Positions 3,728 through 11,724 of a DNA stretch of 12,585 nt are shown piece by piece. The notes below the pieces were generated by a model. It was not told where the DNA came from, made no database searches, and worked only from the letters and a program-made list of their open reading frames with translations. The stretch's first letter is position 1. Each line of letters starts with the position of its first letter. Location: assembly GCA_018712885.1 (NCBI GenBank), contig DVGE01000045.1, forward strand, positions 1-12,585. The letters run 5' to 3'. Both the position numbers and the translations under genes were made by a program. Origin of the DNA: Candidatus Pullichristensenella stercoripullorum. GTDB lineage: Bacteria > Bacillota > Clostridia > Christensenellales > Aristaeellaceae.

Positions 3728-6700
3728 ATGGTAACCATCTACGCGCCGAACGCGCAGGACTTTTCCACCTTGGGCCTGGGGGCGCTGGCGCCTTATGAGT
3801 GCACCGTCGAGGAACAGGCGGGGGGCATGTACGAACTGACCATGACCCACCCCATGGACGAGGCGGGGAAGTGGCTCAACATCGGCGTGGGCTGCATCGT
3901 CAAGGCGCCCGCGCCGGTGCGCGAGACGCCGCTGGCGGACGAGGACGCGGACGGGGAGATACCCACGGAGCCGGTCACGGTGACGCGCAAAATATACAAG
4001 GTGCAGACCAACACCGGCGCGAACCTGCATCTCAGGCAGGGGCCGTCTACCTCGACAAAGATACTTTCCAAGTACCGCCCCGGCACGGAGGTAGTCGTAC
4101 TCTCGCAGGCAAACGGCTGGGGGCAGGTCATCGTGCGCGCGTCCGGCGCGACGGGCTACATGAGCATGCAGTACCTCGTTTACGTGCGCGACGAGACGGA
4201 GACCATCGCGGGCGACGCGCCTTCACCGGAGCGAGTGGTGTATCCCGTGCAGTCGCGCATGCAGCTGTTCCGCATCTACAAAGTGGAGCGGGACGCGGCG
4301 GAGCGCGAGGTGCGCGTGGAGGCGCGGCACATCTTCTACGACCTGCTGGGCGACCCGACGAAGAACGAGTACGCGCCCGAGGGCGCGGCCGCGGACACGG
4401 TGGTGGAGGAGCTCTTCGAGCGCGCGCTCGACCCGCACGGCTTTACCGTGCACAGCCAGCTCACCGGCACGGTGACGGGGGAGTACACCCGCCGCGGGCT
4501 GGTGGAGTGCCTGCTCGACCCGGACGACGGCGTGCTGCCGCAGACGAATGGGCGGCTCATCCGCGACAACTTCGACATCTGGCTCCTGCCGGACCTACCG
4601 CGTGAGACGGGCGTGACCATCCGCCACGGCAAGAACCTGCTGGGCGCGACGCTGACCACGGACTGGGACAGCCTGGTCACGCGCATCATCCCCGTGGGGC
4701 AGGACAAGGAGGGCAAGCCGCTGCTTTTGGAGGGCACGACCTACATAGACAGCCCGCATATCGGCGACTATCCCGTCATCCGCGCGCAGGCGGTGGAGTA
4801 CGACGTAAAAGTCGGGCAGGAGGGCATAAACAACGCGGCGCAGGCGCGGGCGAAGCTCACGGAGCTGGCCGAGGCGGATTTTTCCGACAACGGCGTGGAC
4901 CTGCCCACGGTGGGGCTGGACGTGGACTTCGTGGCGCTGGGGGAGACGGAAGAGTACAAAAAGTACGCAGACCTTGAGGCCGTGCATCTCTACGACACGG
5001 TGCGCGTGGTGGCCAGGGAAGCGGGCATCGACGCGGCCGTGCGCGTGACGGGCTACAAGTGGGACGCGCTGGGCCGCAGGTACGAGAGCGTCACGCTCGG
5101 GGAGCTGACCGAAGCAAAGACGAGCGTGTACGGCTATCAGCTGGCCGACAGGAGCGTGGGCACGGTGAAGATCGCGCCCGGCGCGGTGGGCTCGGCGCAG
5201 CTCAGAGATCTGGCGGTGCAGTACGCGCACATCAACACCGCGGCGGTGGAGCAGCTTTCGGCAAACAGCATCACGGCGCTGAAGGCGTACATCGCCGAGA
5301 TCGTGGCCGGCAGCGTGACCACGGACGAACTGTACGCGGGCATCGCCAGCATCGCGCTGGCGCAGTTGACCACGGCCAACATCGAAAACGCCAACATCGA
5401 CTGGGCGAGCATCGGCACGCTCTCGGCGGACATCGCCGCCATCGCCAAGGCGCATCTTGAAGACGCGGACATCGAATGGGCGGACATCGCCAGCCTGACG
5501 GCGCAGGTCGCCGCCATCGCCGAGGCAAAGATCGCCGGGGCGAGCATCACATCGGCGCAGATACAAGATTTGTCGGCGACGGTCGCCAATATTATCCATG
5601 CCCAAGTGTCTACGGGCGAATTTGCGCTTGCCGAGGTGGAGAACCTGCTGGCCAATGTTTTTTCGCTTCTGCAGGGCGTGGCGGGGAGCATGTATATAAC
5701 GAACCTCGCGGTGACGAGCGCGAACCTCCTCAACGCGACCATCGACAAGCTGGTGATCTCGGGCGAGGACGGCAAGTATTACCAGGTGTTCGTCGGCGCG
5801 GACGGCAAAATAGCCACGCAGGAAGTCACGGTCACCGAGTCGGAGATCGCCGCCGGGGAGACGTCCGCGGGGAAGCAGATCGTGGCCGCGACCATCAACG
5901 CCGCCTCCCTCAACGGCCAGATGGTGAACGCCCAGCAGGGCGCGTTCAACGCCATACTTACCGCGGCGCTGACCGCCGGGCAGATCACGGCCAACGACGC
6001 GCTGCTTGCCTCGGCGAGCATCCCCATGCTCTATGTGTCGGCTATCAGGTCTCTCGGCGACAGCATCGACATAAGCGCCAACCGTTCGATCACGCTGCTG
6101 GTCGGCGATGTCTCGGGGGCGCAAAACACGGCTGAATTCTCCATGCCCTATATTTCCGCCGCGCCGCCGGAGACGGCCCCGGAAGCGGGGAAAATGTGGG
6201 TGGACGAAGGCGTTTCTCCCAGCGTCTGGCGCTCGTGGCGCGGTGCGGACGTGCCGACGGCGCGGGAGTTTGCGGAGGCGTTCGCGGCGGAGGCGGGGGC
6301 GGCGGCGTTCGACAACGCCCTCGGCCAGTACACGGCTCTCTCCGGCGCGGCGCGCTACACGATCCGGCAGACGGGCGCGGGCGAGCCCTACCCCGGCGGC
6401 TGCGGCGTCAACCGCATCGACCCGGCGGGCATCGTCGGGCGGCAGGCGGGTACGCTCGTGGCGCGGGACGGCGACACGGTGACGGTCACCTCGGACGGTT
6501 CCGCCGCCTACCCCTGCGCGCAGATCGCCGTGGCGCTCAAGGCCAACACGACCTACACGCTCACGGCCCAGGCCTCAGTGCTCAGCGGCGACGCCTCCGT
6601 GCGCCTGCGCAGCCGCGTGAGCACGGACGGCGGGCAGAGCTATCCCTCCCAGACCACGGACGCCAGCAACATCATCACCGAAGGCACGGGCACGCTGCGC

Positions 6701-8209
6701 GTCACCTTTACCACCACCGCCGACACCCACCGGCAGATATGCTTTTTCGTCGCGGACGACGCGGCGGCGGCGAGCGTGCGCTTTGCGCTGATCCAGCTGG
6801 AGGAAGGCGCCGACCAGACGGCCTACGCCCCCTACGCGAACGTGCGCGCGTTCCGGCCCCGCGAGCGCGCGGAGGTGCGCGCCTGCGGGAAGAACCTCTT
6901 CGACCCCGGCAGCCTTTATGCGTCCGCTGCGAACATGGACGTATCCGGCGACAGCGTGCGCATATACACCACCGGCGACGGCGGCGCGTGGCGCGGGGCG
7001 CGCACGCCGGTGTTCACCATCCACGCCGGCGTGCCCTATACCCTCTCGGCGACATTGGACGCATACGTCTCCGGCAATGCCCGGATCGGGCTGCGCGGCG
7101 CGGAAAACAATACCTTCCTCAGCGGCATCACCTTGGTATTTGGCAGCGGGACGGGGAGCCTCTCGGCCACCTACACCCCGGAAGCGGACGAGGAGGTGTA
7201 CCTGAGCCTGCTGTGTACAAACGGCACGATCCTTTCGGGCGACTGCACATTCAGCGATATCCAGCTGGAGATAGGCGGCGCGGCGACGGCATACGAGCCC
7301 CACCGCGGCATGGGCGGCGGCGCAGTCACACCGGATGGACCGCTCTACGGACTGCCGGAAGCCATGGACAGCGTGGATATTTCCGTGGATGGCGGCGTTT
7401 CGCTCACGCGCCGGACGAAGCTCGTGACGATGGACGGCGCGAACAAGTCCGCGGTCGCATCGACCACGCCGTGCGCCTCCGGCGCCTACGCCTACGTCAC
7501 CAGCGCTCCCGGCGCGCTCGCGCAGGACGACTTCGCGGCGTCGTGCACGCACTTTGCGGCCGTTTCCAAGGCCGCGCCGACAGCCCAAAGAACGGCGGGC
7601 AGGATGATGACCGGCCTGACCAGCAGCGGCGTGCCCAACATCTGGTTTTTCAGCGACCAGCCGACGGTCGAAGCGTTCAACGCATGGCTTGTAGAACAGG
7701 CTGCGGCGGGAACGCCGGTGCAGATCGTCCACGCCCTGGCCGCGCCGGAGACGGAGCCGGCCGCGGCCATCGCGCCGCTCGAGCCGCTGGCGGGGACGGT
7801 GAGCCTTGCGACGGACGCGGACGCGCTCGCGCTCGTGCGGCACGGCTCGGGCTGGGCGACCATCAACGACACCTCGGATGTGCGCCGGGAGGTGACCTCG
7901 GCGAGCTCGATGCTCGCCCAGCTTGCGGATGAGATCGCCCTGCGGGTGACCAGGGGCGAACTGGAGACGTTTTTGCGCCTGGTGGAAGAGGGCGTGTACA
8001 TCGGCAAGGCCGGCAGCATGTACCGCGTGTTCATCGACGACAGCGGCGTGCACATACAGCAGGACGGCGTGGATATCGCCACCTTTGCCAAGCGCACGCT
8101 CATCACGCCCTATGTCCGCGCCGGCGACCCGGACGCGCCCAGCGTGCTGGCCTGGACGCGCAGCGCCGGCGGCGGCATGGCGCTGGTGCGCATGGAAGAA
8201 GTCGTTTAA
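3728..8209 (+). CDS. Tail hub / tail-spike protein (endopeptidase-tail family) with inserted SH3b domain
   Basis: The 1493-residue product starts at the ATG after GGAAGGAGGGACGCC; in-frame ATGs at 3590 and 3707 lie before this site. Residues 1 to about 465 form the phage minor structural/prophage endopeptidase-tail hub that caps the tube below Dit, with a bacterial SH3-like domain inserted near residues 88-154 (LHLRQGPSTSTKIL, then GWGQVIV and GYMSMQYLVYV). Residues 553-652 are four 25-residue repeats (IxxAxIxxL pattern). A tail motif PPETAPEAGKMWVD, then VWRSWRG, lies near residue 820. Two jelly-roll-like modules follow (about 894-1036 and 1053-1192), each ending IQLEEG/IQLEIG then TAY-P. 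A conserved spike module (GPLYGLPEAMDSVD, RRTKLVTMDG, FNAWLVEQ) leads to a fibre-like C-terminus (SMYRVFIDDSGVHI). It should recognise the cell surface. No clear peptidase active site was seen. Confidence 0.85.
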   Translation: MVTIYAPNAQDFSTLGLGALAPYECTVEEQAGGMYELTMTHPMDEAGKWLNIGVGCIVKAPAPVRETPLADEDADGEIPTEPVTVTRKIYKVQTNTGANLHLRQGPSTSTKILSKYRPGTEVVVLSQANGWGQVIVRASGATGYMSMQYLVYVRDETETIAGDAPSPERVVYPVQSRMQLFRIYKVERDAAEREVRVEARHIFYDLLGDPTKNEYAPEGAAADTVVEELFERALDPHGFTVHSQLTGTVTGEYTRRGLVECLLDPDDGVLPQTNGRLIRDNFDIWLLPDLPRETGVTIRHGKNLLGATLTTDWDSLVTRIIPVGQDKEGKPLLLEGTTYIDSPHIGDYPVIRAQAVEYDVKVGQEGINNAAQARAKLTELAEADFSDNGVDLPTVGLDVDFVALGETEEYKKYADLEAVHLYDTVRVVAREAGIDAAVRVTGYKWDALGRRYESVTLGELTEAKTSVYGYQLADRSVGTVKIAPGAVGSAQLRDLAVQYAHINTAAVEQLSANSITALKAYIAEIVAGSVTTDELYAGIASIALAQLTTANIENANIDWASIGTLSADIAAIAKAHLEDADIEWADIASLTAQVAAIAEAKIAGASITSAQIQDLSATVANIIHAQVSTGEFALAEVENLLANVFSLLQGVAGSMYITNLAVTSANLLNATIDKLVISGEDGKYYQVFVGADGKIATQEVTVTESEIAAGETSAGKQIVAATINAASLNGQMVNAQQGAFNAILTAALTAGQITANDALLASASIPMLYVSAIRSLGDSIDISANRSITLLVGDVSGAQNTAEFSMPYISAAPPETAPEAGKMWVDEGVSPSVWRSWRGADVPTAREFAEAFAAEAGAAAFDNALGQYTALSGAARYTIRQTGAGEPYPGGCGVNRIDPAGIVGRQAGTLVARDGDTVTVTSDGSAAYPCAQIAVALKANTTYTLTAQASVLSGDASVRLRSRVSTDGGQSYPSQTTDASNIITEGTGTLRVTFTTTADTHRQICFFVADDAAAASVRFALIQLEEGADQTAYAPYANVRAFRPRERAEVRACGKNLFDPGSLYASAANMDVSGDSVRIYTTGDGGAWRGARTPVFTIHAGVPYTLSATLDAYVSGNARIGLRGAENNTFLSGITLVFGSGTGSLSATYTPEADEEVYLSLLCTNGTILSGDCTFSDIQLEIGGAATAYEPHRGMGGGAVTPDGPLYGLPEAMDSVDISVDGGVSLTRRTKLVTMDGANKSAVASTTPCASGAYAYVTSAPGALAQDDFAASCTHFAAVSKAAPTAQRTAGRMMTGLTSSGVPNIWFFSDQPTVEAFNAWLVEQAAAGTPVQIVHALAAPETEPAAAIAPLEPLAGTVSLATDADALALVRHGSGWATINDTSDVRREVTSASSMLAQLADEIALRVTRGELETFLRLVEEGVYIGKAGSMYRVFIDDSGVHIQQDGVDIATFAKRTLITPYVRAGDPDAPSVLAWTRSAGGGMALVRMEEVV
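5384..5683 (+). repeat. Four tandem 25-residue repeats inside the tail hub protein
   Basis: Four consecutive 75-base units encode 25-residue blocks starting ENANIDWASI, EDADIEWADI, AGASITSAQI and STGEFALAEV. Conserved positions within the unit are a large hydrophobic at 5, A at 8, I/V at 10, L at 13, A at 15, I/V at 17 and I/L at 20. The first two units are most alike and the last is degenerate. They probably form the stalk linking the hub to the distal binding modules. Confidence 0.75.
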
Positions 8210-8221
8210 GGAGGATAGGCC

Positions 8222-10210
8222 ATGAACTACACCGCAAATGCGACACAGCTGCGCCACGTGCGCGGGTCCGGCAGCGCGAGCTGGAGGGACGCGGCCTTTC
8301 AGGGGCGCTGGACAGGGCAGAACCCGCGCCTGGGCGCGATGTATTTCCCCACGCTGCTTGACGTCGACTGGGACCAGCAGCGCATCCAAAGCGTTTCCCT
8401 GCGCCTGTATTTCGCCGGCGCGGGCGGCGCGTTCGACAAGACGCTGCACCTCTACCGCGGGGCGAAAGCGGGCGGCATATCCGGCAACGGCGATTCCATG
8501 CGGGGCGCGCATCTCGGCAACGTGGCTTTCTCCACGGCATATATCGGCACGCGCACGGCGCTCTTGAACGAAAGCACAAACGCTGATGCTTTTGCCGATT
8601 TTGTGGCATGGCTGAAGTCGATGAGCACGGATACGCTGGTCATGTATGTCGACGAGGGGCTGTGGAGCAGCCACGATTACAGCTACAATTACTGCAAGGT
8701 CACCTCGGCGGCGATCGTCATTGAATACGAGCCGGCGGGCAGCGACGGCACGCTGGACAAGGACAGCGTGGACGCGGGCAGCGCCGTTGCGCTCACGATC
8801 ACGCCGCCGGAAGACCTGGACGGCGCGATCACCCATTCGGTCCAGTGGCAGTTCGGCGGTCATTCGCAGACGCAGCAGCTGGCCGAAGGCGTACTGAATA
8901 CGAACTTTACTGTGCCCATGGCGTGGCTAAACGCCATTCCTGCCAACGCGAGCGGTGGAGCAACATGTACGCTGACCACATATCTGGACGGAGAGGAACG
9001 TGGGCAGAAGGTGATCTCTTTCACCATCTTCGCGCCCGCGTCGGCAGGCCCTGCCTTTACGGGCAGTATCACTCCGGCAGGGCAGGTGACGGCGGGATAC
9101 TACCAATATTTATCTGCGGCGAAAGTGACGATATCTGGCGCGCAGGCGCAGTACGGGGCGAGCATACGCAGTTACCGCATCGCCGCGCCTTTCGAGCTGG
9201 GCGGCGCGGACAGCGCGGAATACACCACGCCGGCGTTTGCGCGCAGCGGGGCGCACACGTTCACGCTGTCGGTCACGGACAGCCGCGGCCTGACGGCGAA
9301 CAAGGCGTTGACGGTCGACGTCCTCCAAACGGCAAGGCCGGCCATAAGCCAGTTCAAGGTCGAGCGGTATTCGACGATCGAGGGCGATACCACACAGTAT
9401 GTACAGACGGACTATGGCGACCGCGTGTGGGTGAGCGTTGCGGCGGGCATCGACGGGGCGGACGGGCACAACAGCGGCGCGGCGTACATCGAATACGGCC
9501 CGGTCGGCGGCGCAAAGGCGCAGGCGCAGCTGTCCTTTACCGGCAACGCCATCCAGAAGACCAAAGACCGCGCGATCATCACGGCGGTGATCTCCCCGGA
9601 CAAGGCCTATGAGTTCACGTTGTATGTTTCAGACAAGGCGGGCGGGACGCAGCGGTACGATTCCGTCCCGCGCGGCACGTGCGTGCTGCACGCGGACGCG
9701 AGCGGCCATGGGCTCGGGGTGGGGCGTTTTGTAAACGGGACGACGGAGGAAGCGCCGCTGTTCGCCTGCGCGTGGCCGGCGAAGCTGGAGGGCGGCGCGG
9801 AGGTGGCCGGGGCGCTGGCGGTGTCCGGCGGTCTGAGCGTCGGCGGGGAGCTGACGGCGCAGGGCGGCGTGAGGGGATACATGACCTACACGCAGGCGGA
9901 GAGCGACACGGGCATGCGCTGGTACGACGGCAAGGCCGTCTACGTGCGCGTGTTCAGCGGCACGCAGCTCGCCGACGGCGGGGAGACGGTGGTCGGCACG
10001 ATAGCGGGCGTGGGGGAAGTGGTGCGCTTCGACGGCTATATCCAGCGCGCGGACAGCGACACGATGATGCCGCTGACGTATTCGTACTACAACAACGCCC
10101 AGCAGATGTGCTCGGTGAACGTGCGCAGCGACGGGGCGGTGCGCGTGCAGAAGGGCACGGCGTGGACGTGCAAGAAGTACGTCATCGCCGTGCTGTACAC
10201 CAAGGCGTAA
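8222..10210 (+). CDS. Tail fibre / receptor-binding protein, DUF859-like
   Basis: The 662-residue product starts after GGAGGATAGGCC, 12 bases past the hub stop. The first 185 residues read as a jelly-roll of the DNRLRE kind (VSLRLYFAGAGGAFDKTLHL, later DTLVMYVDE). Residues about 190-280 match a recurrent siphophage module (ITHSVQWQFGGHSQT, then IPANASGGATCTLTTYLDG). About 285-375 is an Ig-like module ending in the VTDSRGLTANKALTV motif. HGLGVGRF near residue 495 is typical of DUF859-type tail proteins. The last hundred residues (ESDTGMRWYDGKAVYVRVFSG in two pieces, SYYNNAQQMCSV, CKKYVIAVLYTK) match a common fibre-tip domain. The protein is expected at the tail tip, binding the host surface. 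The receptor is unknown. Exact domain borders are estimated. Confidence 0.75.
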   Translation: MNYTANATQLRHVRGSGSASWRDAAFQGRWTGQNPRLGAMYFPTLLDVDWDQQRIQSVSLRLYFAGAGGAFDKTLHLYRGAKAGGISGNGDSMRGAHLGNVAFSTAYIGTRTALLNESTNADAFADFVAWLKSMSTDTLVMYVDEGLWSSHDYSYNYCKVTSAAIVIEYEPAGSDGTLDKDSVDAGSAVALTITPPEDLDGAITHSVQWQFGGHSQTQQLAEGVLNTNFTVPMAWLNAIPANASGGATCTLTTYLDGEERGQKVISFTIFAPASAGPAFTGSITPAGQVTAGYYQYLSAAKVTISGAQAQYGASIRSYRIAAPFELGGADSAEYTTPAFARSGAHTFTLSVTDSRGLTANKALTVDVLQTARPAISQFKVERYSTIEGDTTQYVQTDYGDRVWVSVAAGIDGADGHNSGAAYIEYGPVGGAKAQAQLSFTGNAIQKTKDRAIITAVISPDKAYEFTLYVSDKAGGTQRYDSVPRGTCVLHADASGHGLGVGRFVNGTTEEAPLFACAWPAKLEGGAEVAGALAVSGGLSVGGELTAQGGVRGYMTYTQAESDTGMRWYDGKAVYVRVFSGTQLADGGETVVGTIAGVGEVVRFDGYIQRADSDTMMPLTYSYYNNAQQMCSVNVRSDGAVRVQKGTAWTCKKYVIAVLYTKA

Positions 10211-10228
10211 GGACAGGAGGAGAAGAAC

Positions 10229-11218
10229 ATGGCGGTCATCATCGGCAGCGCAAGGATCGACGAGAACGGCAAAGCCCACGGCGGCAGGGCCGGAGACCAG
10301 ACGGGCAGGGAAGTGAGCACGCAACCTTGGTACAAACATTCCAAGGGCTGGGTGGTGCTGCGGGCGAAAGACCCTATCAAGGCGGCGAAGATCGCCCAGG
10401 CAATGCGCGCGGCGTGCGACAACCCGAACATCGGCTACGACCAGTACCAGAACACCACACTCTGGAACGAAGTCAAGGACAAGGGCTACGACCCTGCCAA
10501 GGCGAGCACGCCTTGCGAGACGGACTGCGCGCGGTTGGTGCGTGTATGCTGTGCCTATGCCGGTATCATGGCCAAAGATTTTTACACCGCGACCGAAGCC
10601 GCGTACCTGATGGACACGGGCGAGTTCGTCAAGTTCACGTCCAGCAAGTACACCGATCAGGACGACTATCTGGGCGCAGGGGACATCCTCGTGACCAAAA
10701 CGAAGGGCCACACCGCCGTGGTACTGACCAACGGCAGCAGGTACGACGGGAAAGTGGAGGAGCCCTCCGCACCGCTTGGCAGCCGCATCCTGCGCAACGG
10801 CGACGAGGGCAAGGACGTGGAGGACCTGCAGCGGAGGCTGAAGGCCGCGGGCTACGACCCCGGCGAAGTGGACGGCGAATACGGCCCCAACACGGAGGCG
10901 GCAGTGCGCGCCTTGCAGAAGGACGCGGGCATCCTCGTGGACGGCGAGTTCGGCCCGGACAGCTACGCGGCGCTGCTGGCGCTGGAAGTGGACGACGACG
11001 CGCCGGAGACAGAGGACAGGCCCTCGACCGGCAGCGTCCTCATCTCCGGCGGCGACGCTTACATCCGCACCGGGCCGGGCACATCCTACGACAAGGCCGG
11101 CGTGGCAAAGAGCGGGGACAAGCTGGCCTACGCCAACGAGGACAACTGGGTGCCCGTGCTTGTCGGTGGGCGCATCCTCTGGGTGTCGGGCAAGTACGCA
11201 AAGGTGGTGAGCGCATGA
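10229..11218 (+). CDS. Endolysin: NlpC/P60-like cysteine peptidase + PG-binding + SH3b
   Basis: The 329-residue product starts after GGACAGGAGGAGAAGAAC. The N-terminal domain (residues 1 to about 175) carries PCETDCARLVRVCCAYAG with the likely catalytic Cys100 and KGHTAVVLTNG with His161, the spacing and context of an NlpC/P60-like amidase or endopeptidase. Residues about 182-253 are a peptidoglycan-binding type 1 domain (GDEGKDVEDLQRRL, then VDGEYGPNTEAAVRALQ and FGPDSYAAL). Residues about 271-327 are an SH3b domain (AYIRTGPGTSYDKAGV, then NWVPVLVGGRILWVSG). No signal peptide is visible, so it needs a holin to reach the wall, and two holin-type genes follow directly. It overlaps the next gene by ATGA. 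The cleavage specificity cannot be told from sequence. Confidence 0.85.
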   Translation: MAVIIGSARIDENGKAHGGRAGDQTGREVSTQPWYKHSKGWVVLRAKDPIKAAKIAQAMRAACDNPNIGYDQYQNTTLWNEVKDKGYDPAKASTPCETDCARLVRVCCAYAGIMAKDFYTATEAAYLMDTGEFVKFTSSKYTDQDDYLGAGDILVTKTKGHTAVVLTNGSRYDGKVEEPSAPLGSRILRNGDEGKDVEDLQRRLKAAGYDPGEVDGEYGPNTEAAVRALQKDAGILVDGEFGPDSYAALLALEVDDDAPETEDRPSTGSVLISGGDAYIRTGPGTSYDKAGVAKSGDKLAYANEDNWVPVLVGGRILWVSGKYAKVVSA

Positions 11219-11457
11219 GCGACGTAGTGGTGGTGGCGCTCATCACCGGCGCGGTATCGCTGCTGGGCAGCGCCGCGAACATGGTGGTGAGCGCGAAAAA
11301 GGCCAAGCAGCAGGCGGACGTGACCCTCTACCGCATCGGCCAGCTGGAGGCGAGGGTCAGCCAGCACAACAACCTCATGGAGAGGACGTACAAACTGGAA
11401 GGGCGCATGACCGAAGCGGAACACGACATCCGCGACCTGAAGGGGAGGGAAAGATGA
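11215..11457 (+). CDS. Holin accessory, XhlA-like (one TM helix plus coiled coil)
   Basis: The 80-residue product starts in an ATGA overlap with the endolysin stop. Residues 3-24 form one membrane helix (VVVVALITGAVSLLGSAANM), followed by a basic stretch (AKKAKQQ) and a helical, heptad-like tail YRIGQLEARVSQHNNLMERT, then YKLEGRM and HDIRDLKGRE. The YRIxQLExxVxxHNNLxERTxxLE pattern is common in small proteins of Firmicutes phage lysis cassettes annotated as XhlA-like or holin-like. It is thought to work with a partner holin in the membrane. Position between endolysin and r1t-like holin agrees. It also overlaps the next gene by four bases, so endolysin, accessory and holin are coupled. Confidence 0.7.
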   Translation: MSDVVVVALITGAVSLLGSAANMVVSAKKAKQQADVTLYRIGQLEARVSQHNNLMERTYKLEGRMTEAEHDIRDLKGRER

Positions 11458-11669
11458 TGAAGGAAAAGCTGCTCAAATGGCTGCGCGCCGCCGGCGTGCG
11501 GGCGCTGAAGACCGTGGCGCAGACGGCGGCAGCCACCATTGGCACGGGCGCGGTCATCAGCGAAGTGGACTGGAGGATGGTGCTCTCGGCCTCCATCCTC
11601 GCCGGCGTGCTCTCGCTGCTCACCAGCGTCGCCGGTTTGCCGGAAGTGGACAAAGCTACAAACGCATAA
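11454..11669 (+). CDS. Phage holin, r1t-like family
   Basis: The 71-residue protein has an amphipathic N-terminus (LLKWLRAAGVRALKTVAQTA), a first hydrophobic segment (AAATIGTGAVI), a short loop with EVDWRMVLSAS, and a second hydrophobic segment (ILAGVLSLLTSVAGLPEVD). The 'RALKTxxQT...DW..vLSAs..AG.LSLLTS.AGLPE' pattern is characteristic of r1t-type holins. Such proteins collect in the membrane and open it at a set time so that the endolysin gets out. A second ATG follows at 11457; the first is kept because it overlaps the upstream stop and sits after GGGGAGGGAAAG. It is the last gene of the late operon, 7 bases before a terminator. Confidence 0.85.
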   Translation: MMKEKLLKWLRAAGVRALKTVAQTAAATIGTGAVISEVDWRMVLSASILAGVLSLLTSVAGLPEVDKATNA

Positions 11670-11675
11670 GCGGCG

Positions 11676-11712
11676 AACGCCGGACGGGGACTCGCCCCGT
11701 CCGGCGTTTTTT
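11676..11712 (+). terminator. Strong intrinsic terminator ending the late operon
   Basis: CGCCGGACGGGG (11678-11689) pairs perfectly with CCCCGTCCGGCG (11695-11706) around ACTCG, 12 pairs extended by two A-T pairs, followed by six T (11707-11712). It separates the lysis genes from the convergent gene whose stop is at 11725. On the minus strand the stem is followed by TTCGCCGC, so it works mainly for the plus strand. Confidence 0.9.
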
Positions 11713-11724
11713 GCGTGGGAAACC

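Noticed and set aside
3434..4030. Minus-strand open frame of 198 codons covering toxin 2
   Set aside because: No coding character; it crosses the toxin 2 control elements and the start of the hub gene on the opposite strand.
4595..6124. Minus-strand open frame of 509 codons
   Set aside because: Same reasons: antisense to the hub gene with repetitive low-information composition caused by high third-position G+C.
6575..8863. Minus-strand open frame of 762 codons opposite the hub and fibre genes
   Set aside because: It is a GC-rich shadow frame: arginine/histidine/alanine-heavy, no domain pattern, spans two real genes, and has no ribosome site.
11286..11457. 80-residue lysis gene as a second toxin-like peptide
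   Set aside because: It has a long coiled-coil tail and the YRIxQLE...HNNLxERT pattern of XhlA-like phage lysis proteins, unlike the very short MTDYE peptides.
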